Shown in pieces: positions 36,145-45,046 of a stretch of 64,000 nt of DNA. Under the pieces are notes generated by a model. The model was not told the DNA's origin and did no database searches. It saw only the letters and a list, made by a program, of their open reading frames with translations. Position 1 is the first letter of the stretch; the number at the start of each line of letters is the position of its first letter. Source of the stretch: Mucilaginibacter sp. SJ (GTDB lineage: Bacteria > Bacteroidota > Bacteroidia > Sphingobacteriales > Sphingobacteriaceae); assembly GCF_028993635.1 (NCBI RefSeq), contig NZ_CP118631.1, positions 4,588,001 to 4,652,000 on the forward strand, given 5' to 3'. The translations under genes were made by a program, and so were the position numbers.

Positions 36145-37258
36145 TTATTAACTGCTCAAGCTTGGTCATATAATCGTGTTCGTTAAAATGGCTGATGCAC
36201 TTTTCCTGTAAATTTTTGCGGGTATCAGCGGCTATGTGTTTTTGTAAGTGCCCGGTTATAGCGTTATTAAGTTCAGTGAGATTATCAGGGTCGATTGCTT
36301 CTCCCAGTTCTCCGTTGCGGATTGCATCAATGCTGCCATCGACATCGCCACAAATAACCGGTAAGCCACATGCAAGAGCTTCAATAAATACAATGCCGAA
36401 CCCTTCTTTTTTGCTTGGTAAAACGAACAGGTCGGCCAGTAGAAAATGATCGGTAAGTTCGGCTTCGTCAATAAAGCCGGTTAAAATTACCTGCTCACTT
36501 ACATCATGCACTGCAATTAGTTTTTTTATGCGGATATATTCCTGGCGGTCATATTTACCCGAAAGCATATATTTTATTTGCGGGAATTTTGACTTCAGGC
36601 TGCCCAATACGCTGATTACCTGGTCATACCCTTTGTATTGCTCGGTAGATGCCAGGCGGGTTAACGAAAACAGGATAAGATCATTATCGTGTAAACCGTA
36701 GCGCTGTAACAGGCTTTGTGGTTTTGTGAAGGTATTGGGTAACCGCATAAAAGGGTCAATAGCATTATTCAGTACAATGCATTTTCCGGCATCCAGGTTA
36801 TGCCGGCCTATCATTTGTTGTTTGGTGTAATTGCTTACACAAATCACGCTATCGCAGCGCTTAAGCATTATGCGTTTAAAAAACGAAAGCGGTCGCCAAA
36901 CCTCAATGCCATGTGCTACAAGCCATAACCGGCATTTAGGATTAATCAGTTTAATTAACAGGCCAATGATGGCCAGGTTAATATGGCTTAATATAGCAAC
37001 ATGAGGCTTTGTGGAATGACCGATGGTTTCTAAAACAAAACCCGCCCGGTTTACGCCAAACCCTTTGAAATTTGTGGAAGGTAAATATTGCGCCATCAGG
37101 TCATCCTGCTTATCATAAGCCGACCAAAGCTCAAAATTCCAATTGTTTTTTAAGGCAGCACGATGCAAGGAATGGCCAAGTGTGCGTGTCATTTTCTGGA
37201 TGCCGCCGGTAGCGCTAAATGTTTGTAAAGTAAAAAGAATTACATTTTTAGCCATCAT
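36137..37258 (-). CDS. Family 4 glycosyltransferase
   Basis: About 373 residues from ATG 37258 (MMAKNVILFTLQTFSATGG), with ATG 37255 an equally good choice; an upstream TTG at 37279 is rejected. Motifs: GGIQKMTRTLGHSL near the N-terminus, FSLTRLASTEQYKGYDQVI, YMLSGKYDRQEYIRIKKL and VLPSKKEGFGIVFIEALACGLPVI with an EX7E arrangement. Overlaps the asnB end by 11 nt and the permease start by 8 nt. Probably one of the first transferases after the initiating enzyme, judged only by position. Confidence 0.87.
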   Translation of the reverse strand: MMAKNVILFTLQTFSATGGIQKMTRTLGHSLHRAALKNNWNFELWSAYDKQDDLMAQYLPSTNFKGFGVNRAGFVLETIGHSTKPHVAILSHINLAIIGLLIKLINPKCRLWLVAHGIEVWRPLSFFKRIMLKRCDSVICVSNYTKQQMIGRHNLDAGKCIVLNNAIDPFMRLPNTFTKPQSLLQRYGLHDNDLILFSLTRLASTEQYKGYDQVISVLGSLKSKFPQIKYMLSGKYDRQEYIRIKKLIAVHDVSEQVILTGFIDEAELTDHFLLADLFVLPSKKEGFGIVFIEALACGLPVICGDVDGSIDAIRNGELGEAIDPDNLTELNNAITGHLQKHIAADTRKNLQEKCISHFNEHDYMTKLEQLINE

Positions 37259-39035
37259 TTTGAACCTGGTATAAGGCAAAAGCTTTTGACCAATGAACGC
37301 CGTCGTTTTTAAACTGTTTTATAACATTTTGTGCCGCTTTTCCTTTGTAATTATCAGTATCGCTAATTAGGTGGTGCTCCTTCATCCATTTTTGTAAGGG
37401 GAATGTGAAACCCATTTTAGGCCTGTTCCAAATTTCAGGCGGAATAAGGTTGTCGAAACTTTCAATAAGAAGTTTTTTCGGCTGGTGTTTATTAAATCTG
37501 ATGCCTGGTGTAATATTCCGGGCTGCATGGTTAAAATCTTCATCCAGAAACGGGACCCTGACTTCGAGTCCATGGTTCATGCTCATTACGTCGGTATCCC
37601 TGAGCAATTGGTTTTGCATGTAGAAATGCGTTTCAAACCATTCTGCATGCTCGTTATTATAACCATGTGGTGCGGGCGACAAGGCTGCGCCGAACAATAC
37701 ATCATTAATATGATCTATGCTTGTATCCAGTAAAGCAGAAACATCAGCTAATGAAAACAATCCGCGTAAAGCCAGGTAATCAGCTATCGGGTGGTTAACA
37801 GCAAGGAATGTCAACCTCTTATAATGATCAGGCAAAAAATGACCAGACATTTTTAACATCCATGGTGGTAGTTTACGCAGATAGCCAAGATATTTTATGC
37901 GGTTAAATGAGGGATAACCTCCAAAAAGTTCATCGGCGCCAACACCTGATAATACGGCTTTCAAACCATCGTCATGAGCATATTTGCTTATAAACCAGCT
38001 GTTAATGCCATCGGTGGTGGGCATGTCCATAGCGCTTATGATTTGCGAAAAAAACGCTTCAAAATCTGATTTTTTTACCAGGTGTGAAAAGTTTTGGCCA
38101 TTTATTTTATTGTTGATGACGGTTTGATAGTTGCGTTCGTCATAACTTTTTTCATCAAAAAATATTGAAATTGTCTTAAGCTCCTCTTTTTTTTGCTGAT
38201 TGGCCAGGAGTGTGAGCAGGCTTGAATCAATCCCACCGCTTAAAAATACACCTATCGGCGCATCGGCAATTAATTGCCTTTTCACACCCAAACTAAGTGC
38301 ATTATGGATTAACCGATGGGCTTCGTTTTTATCAGTTACTATACCTTGCAAACCATCAATGTGATATTTGCTTAAAGTATAACCTGCACTCCTGTGGTTC
38401 CAGCATAAAAAATGTCCTTTGGGCAGGCTGAATACATTTTTTAATGTGGTATAGGGTTCAGGAATATGGCCAAATGCCAATAGTCTTACCGGCCAATCCG
38501 GGTCTTTTTCGATATTTAGTCCCGATTGCTTAAATGCCCGTACTTCAGATGCAAAATAAAGCTCGTTGTTTACAGCCGAATAATATAGCGGTTTTATGCC
38601 GGTGGTATCACGTACAAGATAAGTAAGGGCTTTGCCAACATCATACAAAGCAAAAGCAAACATCCCCCTGAACCTTGCAAAGGCCGCAGTGCCCCAGTTA
38701 AGGTAGGCCTGGAGGATAACTTCGGTGTCAGTGCCTGACTTAAATTGTACTCCTGATCTTAGCAATTCCTGTTTTAAGTCAGGGTAGTTGTAAATTTCGC
38801 CATTGAAAGTGATCCATGCATTTTGGCCCACATCTGCCATGGGCTGGTGCCCGTTGCTGCTGAGGTCAATAATTGATAGCCTGCGGTGGCCGAAAACAAG
38901 GCGGGCTTTTTCATCTTCAAATATGCCCTCATCATCCGGGCCGCCGTGCTGTAACGCACTGCACATTAATTTTACGCTGTTCCTGATCTCGTTTTGGGAT
39001 ATTTTTTCAGAAACGATTCCTGCTATACGGCACAT
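37248..39035 (-). CDS. asnB: Asparagine synthase (glutamine-hydrolysing), AsnB family
   Basis: 595 residues from ATG 39035. The class II glutaminase domain starts MCRIAGIVS with the essential Cys2 and contains HRRLSIIDLS and FNGEIYNY. The synthetase domain has the PPi loop FLSGGIDSS near residue 265 and SGVGADELFGGYPSF. AsnB homologues inside glycan clusters (for example WbpS-like) often amidate uronic acids rather than make asparagine; that is likely here because of the location, but either reaction fits the sequence. A 160-nt gap precedes it on its 5' side. Confidence 0.88.
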   Translation of the reverse strand: MCRIAGIVSEKISQNEIRNSVKLMCSALQHGGPDDEGIFEDEKARLVFGHRRLSIIDLSSNGHQPMADVGQNAWITFNGEIYNYPDLKQELLRSGVQFKSGTDTEVILQAYLNWGTAAFARFRGMFAFALYDVGKALTYLVRDTTGIKPLYYSAVNNELYFASEVRAFKQSGLNIEKDPDWPVRLLAFGHIPEPYTTLKNVFSLPKGHFLCWNHRSAGYTLSKYHIDGLQGIVTDKNEAHRLIHNALSLGVKRQLIADAPIGVFLSGGIDSSLLTLLANQQKKEELKTISIFFDEKSYDERNYQTVINNKINGQNFSHLVKKSDFEAFFSQIISAMDMPTTDGINSWFISKYAHDDGLKAVLSGVGADELFGGYPSFNRIKYLGYLRKLPPWMLKMSGHFLPDHYKRLTFLAVNHPIADYLALRGLFSLADVSALLDTSIDHINDVLFGAALSPAPHGYNNEHAEWFETHFYMQNQLLRDTDVMSMNHGLEVRVPFLDEDFNHAARNITPGIRFNKHQPKKLLIESFDNLIPPEIWNRPKMGFTFPLQKWMKEHHLISDTDNYKGKAAQNVIKQFKNDGVHWSKAFALYQVQNDG

Positions 39036-39195
39036 GGTTCATTAAATTTCATAGCTTCGCCCCGTAAGTTACATTGATGTTTTGTAACTAATTAATTATT
39101 AATTACTTGTGTTGCAGGGCACAAGCTGTCTATTTATTGAATTTTCGGCGCAAATAATGAAATATTATCTATTGTCCAAAACAATTCCTTTTATT

Positions 39196-39693
39196 TTAAA
39201 ACCGCTCAATGAGCGATGCAGCAACATTAACGATAATGGAGTAACCAATGCTTTCCAGGCGTAATATCAGTTGTTTTTGCGATCTGCGTGATACAACTTC
39301 ACCAGTTATGCCCTTTAGGGCACCCGCTCTGATGATAATCTTCTCGCCCGGCTGCAGATCTTCCTCTGTTACCTCCAGTTCATATGGGCTTGCCATGAGT
39401 AATTTAAGTTCATGGATCTGCCTATCAGGCATAACAGCAGGCTTGCCCGAAAAATAAAGGAACCGCGCAATGCCTTTGGTCATTAAAACTTCGGCCTGCT
39501 CTTGTTCGGCAATATTTACAAACAGGTATGATTTTAAAAATGGTTCCTCAACCCATTTCCTGCGGTCGCTCCATTGTTTAAGCTGACGGTGCAGGGGCAG
39601 GTAAACATTAATGCCTTTGCTCATTAATGCTTCATACGCCTTTTTTTCGGCTCGTGGGTTGGTGTAAACCGGGTACCATTTGTTTACTGCCAT
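39196..39693 (-). CDS. NusG-like specialised antiterminator (UpxY/RfaH type)
   Basis: 165 residues from ATG 39693. An N-terminal NGN domain (KWYPVYTNPRAEKKAYEALMSKGINVYLP) and a C-terminal KOW domain (EEDLQPGEKIIIRAGALKGITGEVVSRR) match the NusG paralogues that allow RNA polymerase to read through long capsule operons in Bacteroidota. Such genes are usually the first gene of their operon; here it is third, after wza-like and wzc-like genes. It probably acts in cis on the very long cluster that follows. The recognition sequence is not identified. Confidence 0.87.
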   Translation of the reverse strand: MAVNKWYPVYTNPRAEKKAYEALMSKGINVYLPLHRQLKQWSDRRKWVEEPFLKSYLFVNIAEQEQAEVLMTKGIARFLYFSGKPAVMPDRQIHELKLLMASPYELEVTEEDLQPGEKIIIRAGALKGITGEVVSRRSQKQLILRLESIGYSIIVNVAASLIERF

Positions 39694-39729
39694 ATTGATT
39701 TTAGTAACAATCTTTTTAAATGAACACGC

Positions 39730-42150
39730 TTATTTAAACCATCGTTTTAAATTCCACCATTTTTTCTTTTCATCATCAAGATAATAGCCCGAACCTTCGT
39801 AGCCGCTGTAGTCTGAATAATAGTAATAGCGTGTACCTGCATTTTCGCCGGTAAATTTGGTAGTGTAATATCTTGAATGCAGCAAATCTTCTTCGAACGC
39901 ATTTAAAATTATCACGGTATTATCCAGGTGATATTCCTGTGCTATGCGCTGTGGCACCGTTGCGGCATAATATTTTGATTTGCCCGACCGGATCACAAAA
40001 ACATTGATATCACTTACCCTGATAAGCGGTATAGCATCTGATACCAGTCCAATCGGAGCGGTATCAATCATCACTATATCATACATCGTTTTAAGTGTTT
40101 CAATTAAAACGTTCATCCTTTTGCTGTGTAATAGCTCTGATGGATTAGGCGGTACGGGGCCCGACACTATAAAATCAAGATTTTCCTGTTCAGAGTGATG
40201 AATGATATCATCAATTTCAGTTTGGTGGGCAAGGTAATTGGTCAAGCCAATATCATTGGCCACATGAAAAGTTTTATGTAGCCTGGAACGCCGTAAATCG
40301 GCCCCTATTAATATTACCTTTTTATCAATAAGTGAAAGCGTACTTGATAAATTTACAGCAACAAATGATTTGCCTTCGCCGGCTACTTCCGAGGTTATGC
40401 AAATAACTTTGCTTGCTTTTTCTGACGAAAGGAAACTAAGGTTAGTACGTACAGAACGGACCGATTCGGCAAAAATTGATTTGGGTTTGCTGATAGCAAG
40501 GATCTGTTCGCTGCTTTCGTCAAGGGCATAAGGAAATTTTCGGATAACGCCCAGGATAGGTATGCTGGTAAGGCTTTCAATGGTTTCCTTATCATAAATA
40601 TAGGGGTTTAATATCCTGATGAGAATGATAAGCCCCAGGCCTATAGCCAGCCCTAATATAGTAGCAGTACGGTGGATATTATGTTCATTGGGCGAAACCG
40701 GATTAAAGTTTGGCTGAGCCAGCTCAATAATGGTTGCGCCTGGCAAAATCCCGGCACGGCTGATCTGCGCTTCCAGTTTTTTTTCGGACAGAAAAGAGTA
40801 CACCTTATCATTAATATCAAAATCACGCTGCAGGCTTACCATATCACGCTGGGCGGCAGGCAATGCCGCTATAGTTGAGTTAACCTGGCCAAGTTGATTA
40901 TCAAGATATTGAATGTTTTTTTCAATGCCGGCCCGGATCTGTTTTATATTGTTTAAAGCAGTGGTTTTAATTTGGATAATGCTTTGGTTAATGTTTTGAA
41001 TAGGCTGCGAATCGGCATTATAGGTAGTTAATAAACTTGCCCGTTCTGTAATCAGGTTGTCCAGGCGGCTTACCATAACTTCTAACGATGGCAGATTAGC
41101 GCTGCCTACATTAAAGTTTAAGGTTACATTGTTTTTTTCCCTGGCTATTTCGCTGCTAAGCTGGTCGAGCGCTATTAATTGTATTTTTAATAACGATTTG
41201 TTTGATTCAAGCTCGGTTGCCTTGGTTACAGAAGTAGTTGATGCAGATGTGACGTCGAGGATCTTTGATTTTTTCCTGTATTTTTCTATCGAGTTTTCAG
41301 AGCCTTTTACTTCAGCCGACAGGTAATCCAGCTGACTGTCAATAAAATCAATCATTTGTGAAGCTGACTGCGCCTTTTGGTTCCGGTCAAAAATCACATA
41401 ATTGTTCATGATCGCATTAAGTACATCTGCTGCAAACTGCGGATTGGAATCTGTTTGCTGAATGGCAATTATATTTGAGTTTTTTGCTGTTTCGCCAGCA
41501 TATAAATTACCCTGTACCCGGCCGATAAAATCTTCCGGGATATTGAACTTAAATAAATAAATTGTTTTGGACGGAATTAACCCCGGGTATTTAATTCGGA
41601 AACTGGTATTGCCAATGGTTACAATATCTCCGTATTTGTAGTTGTTTTGAATCTCCTTACCGTTTATGCTATAGGTAAGATTGAAGGTTTGAGCACTGAC
41701 TGGCTTAAAAGTTATCAGGCTATGGAAAAAATTAAGGCTATCAAACTTTACCAGGGTAATATCAAGAGGCTTTTGAGGATAGGTTTCGGAGGTACGCACC
41801 CTGCCCGAGATATAAAAGCTGATACGATAGTCGAGGTCTTTTATTGCCGTTAGAATAAGGGTACGGCTGGTTAACACCGAAGTTATACTTTGAATTTTTG
41901 ACGGGCCGCGCTCGGGCGTGGTCATTACACTGATAATGTCAGAAATCTCTGATTTTTTTTCTTCTACCTTAAGCGTCCCCCCGGTGGCATATGTTTTAGG
42001 TGTATACCATAAATAAGTGTACGAGATAGCTGATGTAATAACGACGGATGCCAATATCCAGTACCAGCGGCTGAGTAGTATTTTGCCGATCTTAAAATAG
42101 TCAATTTCCTGGTTGGGCAGCTTTCTTTGTACTTTTTCTAACTCTTCCAT
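39730..42150 (-). CDS. wzc: Polysaccharide co-polymerase / BY-kinase (Wzc-like)
   Basis: 806 residues from ATG 42150, one nt from the wza-like stop. The Wzz-type N-terminal domain has a membrane helix near residue 30 and a large periplasmic coiled-coil region (about 250-480). A second helix near 510 leads to a cytoplasmic tyrosine kinase domain with Walker A TSEVAGEGKSFVAVNLSS, Walker A' VILIGADLRRSRLHKTF and Walker B MIDTAPIGL. A C-terminal tyrosine cluster (ten Tyr in the last 50 residues) is the phosphorylation target in this family. With the Wza-like lipoprotein it forms a trans-envelope export channel and sets chain length. Confidence 0.93.
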   Translation of the reverse strand: MEELEKVQRKLPNQEIDYFKIGKILLSRWYWILASVVITSAISYTYLWYTPKTYATGGTLKVEEKKSEISDIISVMTTPERGPSKIQSITSVLTSRTLILTAIKDLDYRISFYISGRVRTSETYPQKPLDITLVKFDSLNFFHSLITFKPVSAQTFNLTYSINGKEIQNNYKYGDIVTIGNTSFRIKYPGLIPSKTIYLFKFNIPEDFIGRVQGNLYAGETAKNSNIIAIQQTDSNPQFAADVLNAIMNNYVIFDRNQKAQSASQMIDFIDSQLDYLSAEVKGSENSIEKYRKKSKILDVTSASTTSVTKATELESNKSLLKIQLIALDQLSSEIAREKNNVTLNFNVGSANLPSLEVMVSRLDNLITERASLLTTYNADSQPIQNINQSIIQIKTTALNNIKQIRAGIEKNIQYLDNQLGQVNSTIAALPAAQRDMVSLQRDFDINDKVYSFLSEKKLEAQISRAGILPGATIIELAQPNFNPVSPNEHNIHRTATILGLAIGLGLIILIRILNPYIYDKETIESLTSIPILGVIRKFPYALDESSEQILAISKPKSIFAESVRSVRTNLSFLSSEKASKVICITSEVAGEGKSFVAVNLSSTLSLIDKKVILIGADLRRSRLHKTFHVANDIGLTNYLAHQTEIDDIIHHSEQENLDFIVSGPVPPNPSELLHSKRMNVLIETLKTMYDIVMIDTAPIGLVSDAIPLIRVSDINVFVIRSGKSKYYAATVPQRIAQEYHLDNTVIILNAFEEDLLHSRYYTTKFTGENAGTRYYYYSDYSGYEGSGYYLDDEKKKWWNLKRWFK

Positions 42151-42933
42151 TTACCGATGAGAAAGCGTAAAAATAATTAAGGCGGTATTAAGCAGCAGTA
42201 AAACCGGCTGTGTTATTACTGAAAGGTTTTGCAATTTATCATTGCGTACGGCGCGCTTGTTTTGTGCAATATAAATAACATCTCCGCTTTGAAGTATAGC
42301 ACGGGGATTATTTATTGATTGGATATCCCGAAGGTTAATTTCAGTAACCTGCGGGTTTTTTTGATCGCCTCTTATTATTTTTACATTTGCTTCATTAGCC
42401 TTATCTGTCAGGCCTCCTGCTTCTCCAATCATTTCAACCAAAGTGGTCCTGTCTTTTGTTAACGTATAATTTCCCTGCCCTTTTATTTCGCCAAGTATGG
42501 TAACCTTGAGGTTAACTATCTTTAGTTCAATGATAGGGTCTTTCAGCAGGTTTGTACGATAAAGCTCCTCAATTTGTTTTGCTGCTTCTGGCCTGGTAAG
42601 GCCTGCAACTTTTACATGGCCGATAACCGGGAGCGCAACAGTGCCGTCGTCTTCAACCTGAAAAGTTTGCCCGGTAGTGCCGCCTCCCCCGCTGCCTCCT
42701 GCATTGGTAGCAGGCGTTTCATCAACTATATATTTTATGCTTTGCAGGTTCCTGATCTGCAGTATATCCTGTGCTTTAATGCGGTACGGGCCTGCTGCGG
42801 CATCGCTTCCTTTTGATGCGGTATCGGTAACAGTATACTTTTGTTCAAAAAGATATTGATATTGTTTGCTTGAGCAGGAGGTTAACAAAAAAAGTATCCC
42901 AGTAATTAGGCAGATAGATGTATAATTGCGCAT
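42151..42933 (-). CDS. wza: Polysaccharide export outer-membrane lipoprotein, Wza-like
   Basis: 260 residues from ATG 42933. Lipobox LFLLTSC sets Cys20 as the lipidated residue. A Poly_export domain (PYRIKAQDILQIRN, GTVALPVIGHVKVAGLTRPEA) is followed by an SLBB domain (VTILGEIKGQGNYTL and SGDVIYIAQNKRAVRND). The C-terminus has a hydrophobic helix (VITQPVLLLLNTALIIFTL) corresponding to the outer-membrane helical barrel of Wza. It is the first gene of the long minus-strand cluster, so the main promoter should lie in 42934-43039. Confidence 0.92.
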   Translation of the reverse strand: MRNYTSICLITGILFLLTSCSSKQYQYLFEQKYTVTDTASKGSDAAAGPYRIKAQDILQIRNLQSIKYIVDETPATNAGGSGGGGTTGQTFQVEDDGTVALPVIGHVKVAGLTRPEAAKQIEELYRTNLLKDPIIELKIVNLKVTILGEIKGQGNYTLTKDRTTLVEMIGEAGGLTDKANEANVKIIRGDQKNPQVTEINLRDIQSINNPRAILQSGDVIYIAQNKRAVRNDKLQNLSVITQPVLLLLNTALIIFTLSHR

Positions 42934-42983
42934 GTTAAGCTATAAAGTTCCAAGTTATATTTAATATAATTAGGCTTCAAAGT

Positions 42984-42991
42984 CAAAATTA
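42984..42991 (-). promoter_or_regulatory. Candidate -7 element for the polysaccharide operon
   Basis: The minus strand reads TAATTTTG, matching the Bacteroidota -7 consensus TAnnTTTG, about 50 nt before the wza-like start. I see no convincing TTTG at the expected -33 distance, so strength is uncertain. The same 106-nt divergent gap must also serve the plus-strand GT2 at 43040. Confidence 0.35.
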
Positions 42992-43039
42992 CATAATTTC
43001 GGGGTATTAATACGTTGTATTTTTCCCAAAGTTGCAAGG

Positions 43040-43777
43040 TTGAAGATCTCGGTTATCACTGTCGTTTACAATGCCCAGGATACTATTAAAAGATGTATCG
43101 AATCTGTTATCGGTCAGAATTACAACAACATTGAGTATATTATAATTGATGGCGGCTCAACAGATAATTCCCTGCAAGTAATTGATCAACATAAATCGCA
43201 CATCAAAGTTTTGATATCTGAGCCTGACCAGGGCATTTATGATGCAATTAATAAGGGGATCCGTTTAGCAACAGGCGAAATAGTTGGTACGCTTAATGCC
43301 GATGATTTTTTTGCAGATCAGGAAGTTTTATCAGCAGTGGCACAGGCTTTTTCAAACAGTGATACAGAGATCGTTTACGGAAACCTTGATTATATAAATT
43401 CTGCAGGGAAAATTACCCGTAAATGGAAAAGTCACGCTTGTGGAAAAAATTCCTTTAACCGTGGTTTTATGCCCCCGCACCCTACCTTCTATTGTAAACG
43501 CTATTTGTTTGAGAAACATGGCTTTTACAGCCTTGAATATGGTTCTGCAGGCGATTATGAATTAATGGCGAGGTTTCTGCATAACTGGCAGATAAGGAGC
43601 TTTTATCTTAACAAAGTCTTGGTTAAAATGCAGGTAGGGGGTATCAGCAACAGCAATTTAATGAACAGGTTTAAGGCGTGGTCATTTGATTTGAAAGCAA
43701 TGCGCGAAAACAATGTGTTTTTACCTGTTTTTGCAGTTGTGCTGAAACCCATTAGGAAAATTTCACAATTTCTTTAA
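43040..43777 (+). CDS. Family 2 glycosyltransferase (WcaA-like), TTG start
   Basis: 245 residues from TTG 43040 (no nearby ATG before KISVITVVYNAQDTI). VNAQDT-type entry, IIDGGSTDNSLQVI, SEPDQGIYDAINKGI and LNADDFFADQEV form the catalytic core; HPTFYCKRYLFEKHGFY is the acceptor-side motif. Its core resembles the GT2 at 17285-18145, suggesting a related donor or a past duplication. It is transcribed divergently from the main cluster and lies 79 nt before the initiating phosphotransferase gene. Confidence 0.87.
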   Translation: MKISVITVVYNAQDTIKRCIESVIGQNYNNIEYIIIDGGSTDNSLQVIDQHKSHIKVLISEPDQGIYDAINKGIRLATGEIVGTLNADDFFADQEVLSAVAQAFSNSDTEIVYGNLDYINSAGKITRKWKSHACGKNSFNRGFMPPHPTFYCKRYLFEKHGFYSLEYGSAGDYELMARFLHNWQIRSFYLNKVLVKMQVGGISNSNLMNRFKAWSFDLKAMRENNVFLPVFAVVLKPIRKISQFL

Positions 43778-43856
43778 TCTTTAGTTAACCTTTTATGTTT
43801 CCTGTCGTATAAGTATTTATAAATGAATAAGCCGGTCACTAACACATTTATAGCAT

Positions 43857-44954
43857 ATGCTTGAATTTCTACGCTCTTATCATTTTGTTTACAATTTGCT
43901 GATAGTTGCATTTTCAATTCTTGTAACATTATTATGTATCCCTTCAATTTTACATGTTGCACGTGCACGTCATTTATATGATGATGTTGGCCATTTCAGG
44001 AAACAGCATGACCACGGCATTCCCCGTTTAGGCGGGGTGGCTATTTTTGTAAGCTTCACTATTACAGTTCTGCTGTTTATTGATAAGTCGTTGCCCATTA
44101 GTTACCTGCTTACCGCATGTATAATTTTGTTTGCAATGGGGTTAAAGGATGATCTTTCGGGGGTTAATTCAAGCACTAAGTTCATGATCCAGTTTGTGGT
44201 TGCTGCCATACTTGTTATCCCCGGAGATATCCGGATCAGCAGCATGTACGGGGTTTTTAATATTACGGCCTTGCCATATATACCCAGCATAATATTGTCA
44301 ATACTGGTTATTATGCTCATCATCAATTCTTTTAACCTTATTGATGGTATAGACGGCCTGGCTGCAACTACGGGTATTATTGCCAACAGCACTTTTGCAG
44401 CACTTTTTATTTATATGAACAAGTATGAGCTTGCGGCAATTTCGCTTGCTATGGTTGGGGCGGTGGCTGGTTTTTTGCGTTTTAACATAACCCCCGCTAA
44501 AATATTTATGGGCGATACCGGAGCCCTGCTTATTGGCCTGGTATCTGCAGTAATGGCTATTAGATTTATTGAGTTAAGTAAGGTTTCGACTGTTAAATTA
44601 CCTTTTATATATACAGCTCCGGCTTTAATTGTAGCAGTACTTATAGGCCCTGTTTTTGATACACTCAGGGTTTTCACTATCCGGCTCTTAAACAAAAAAT
44701 CCCCTTTTGATGCAGACCGCAATCACATTCACCATCGCATGTTAAAAATGGGCTTAACACATCTGCAAACTACCCTTGTTTTAGCATGCCTAAACCTTGT
44801 TTCGATAGTAATGGTGCTGGTGTTAAGTAACTTAAATAACTCCTGGCTTATTGTTCTTATATTTTTATTGTCGATATCCTTCAACGGGATGGTCACTTAT
44901 TTTATCCGTTCAAAAAAAGATGAAGCCTTGGTAGTCCGGAATTTTAGCGACTAA
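43857..44954 (+). CDS. Undecaprenyl-phosphate sugar-1-phosphate transferase (WecA/TagO type)
   Basis: 365 residues with about 11 membrane helices. Cytoplasmic motifs of the polyprenyl-phosphate GlcNAc-1-P transferase branch are intact: GLKDDLSGVNSSTKF (Asp-Asp pair), NSFNLIDGIDGLAA, FNITPAKIFMGDTGALLIG and the basic RNHIHHRMLKMG loop. It should attach the first sugar phosphate to undecaprenyl phosphate, starting the repeat unit or chain made by the minus-strand cluster. MraY is less likely because the sequence follows the WecA/RgpG pattern. Confidence 0.9.
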   Translation: MLEFLRSYHFVYNLLIVAFSILVTLLCIPSILHVARARHLYDDVGHFRKQHDHGIPRLGGVAIFVSFTITVLLFIDKSLPISYLLTACIILFAMGLKDDLSGVNSSTKFMIQFVVAAILVIPGDIRISSMYGVFNITALPYIPSIILSILVIMLIINSFNLIDGIDGLAATTGIIANSTFAALFIYMNKYELAAISLAMVGAVAGFLRFNITPAKIFMGDTGALLIGLVSAVMAIRFIELSKVSTVKLPFIYTAPALIVAVLIGPVFDTLRVFTIRLLNKKSPFDADRNHIHHRMLKMGLTHLQTTLVLACLNLVSIVMVLVLSNLNNSWLIVLIFLLSISFNGMVTYFIRSKKDEALVVRNFSD

Positions 44955-45016
44955 TAAACAATTGTAACCTGCAAGTAGTAATACCGGAAGTAAACAAATT
45001 AACCATCCATCTTCAT

Positions 45017-45024
45017 TAACTTTG
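45017..45024 (+). promoter_or_regulatory. Candidate -7 element for gapA
   Basis: TAACTTTG matches TAnnTTTG 22 nt before the GAPDH start codon, giving a leader of roughly 16 nt. The corresponding -33 TTTG is not obvious. Moderate support only. Confidence 0.4.
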
Positions 45025-45046
45025 ATGCTTTATTTATCAGCATACA

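Noticed and set aside
42984..43039. Strong promoter for the plus-strand GT2 at 43040
   Set aside because: No TAnnTTTG with a partnered TTTG was found on the plus strand in the divergent gap.
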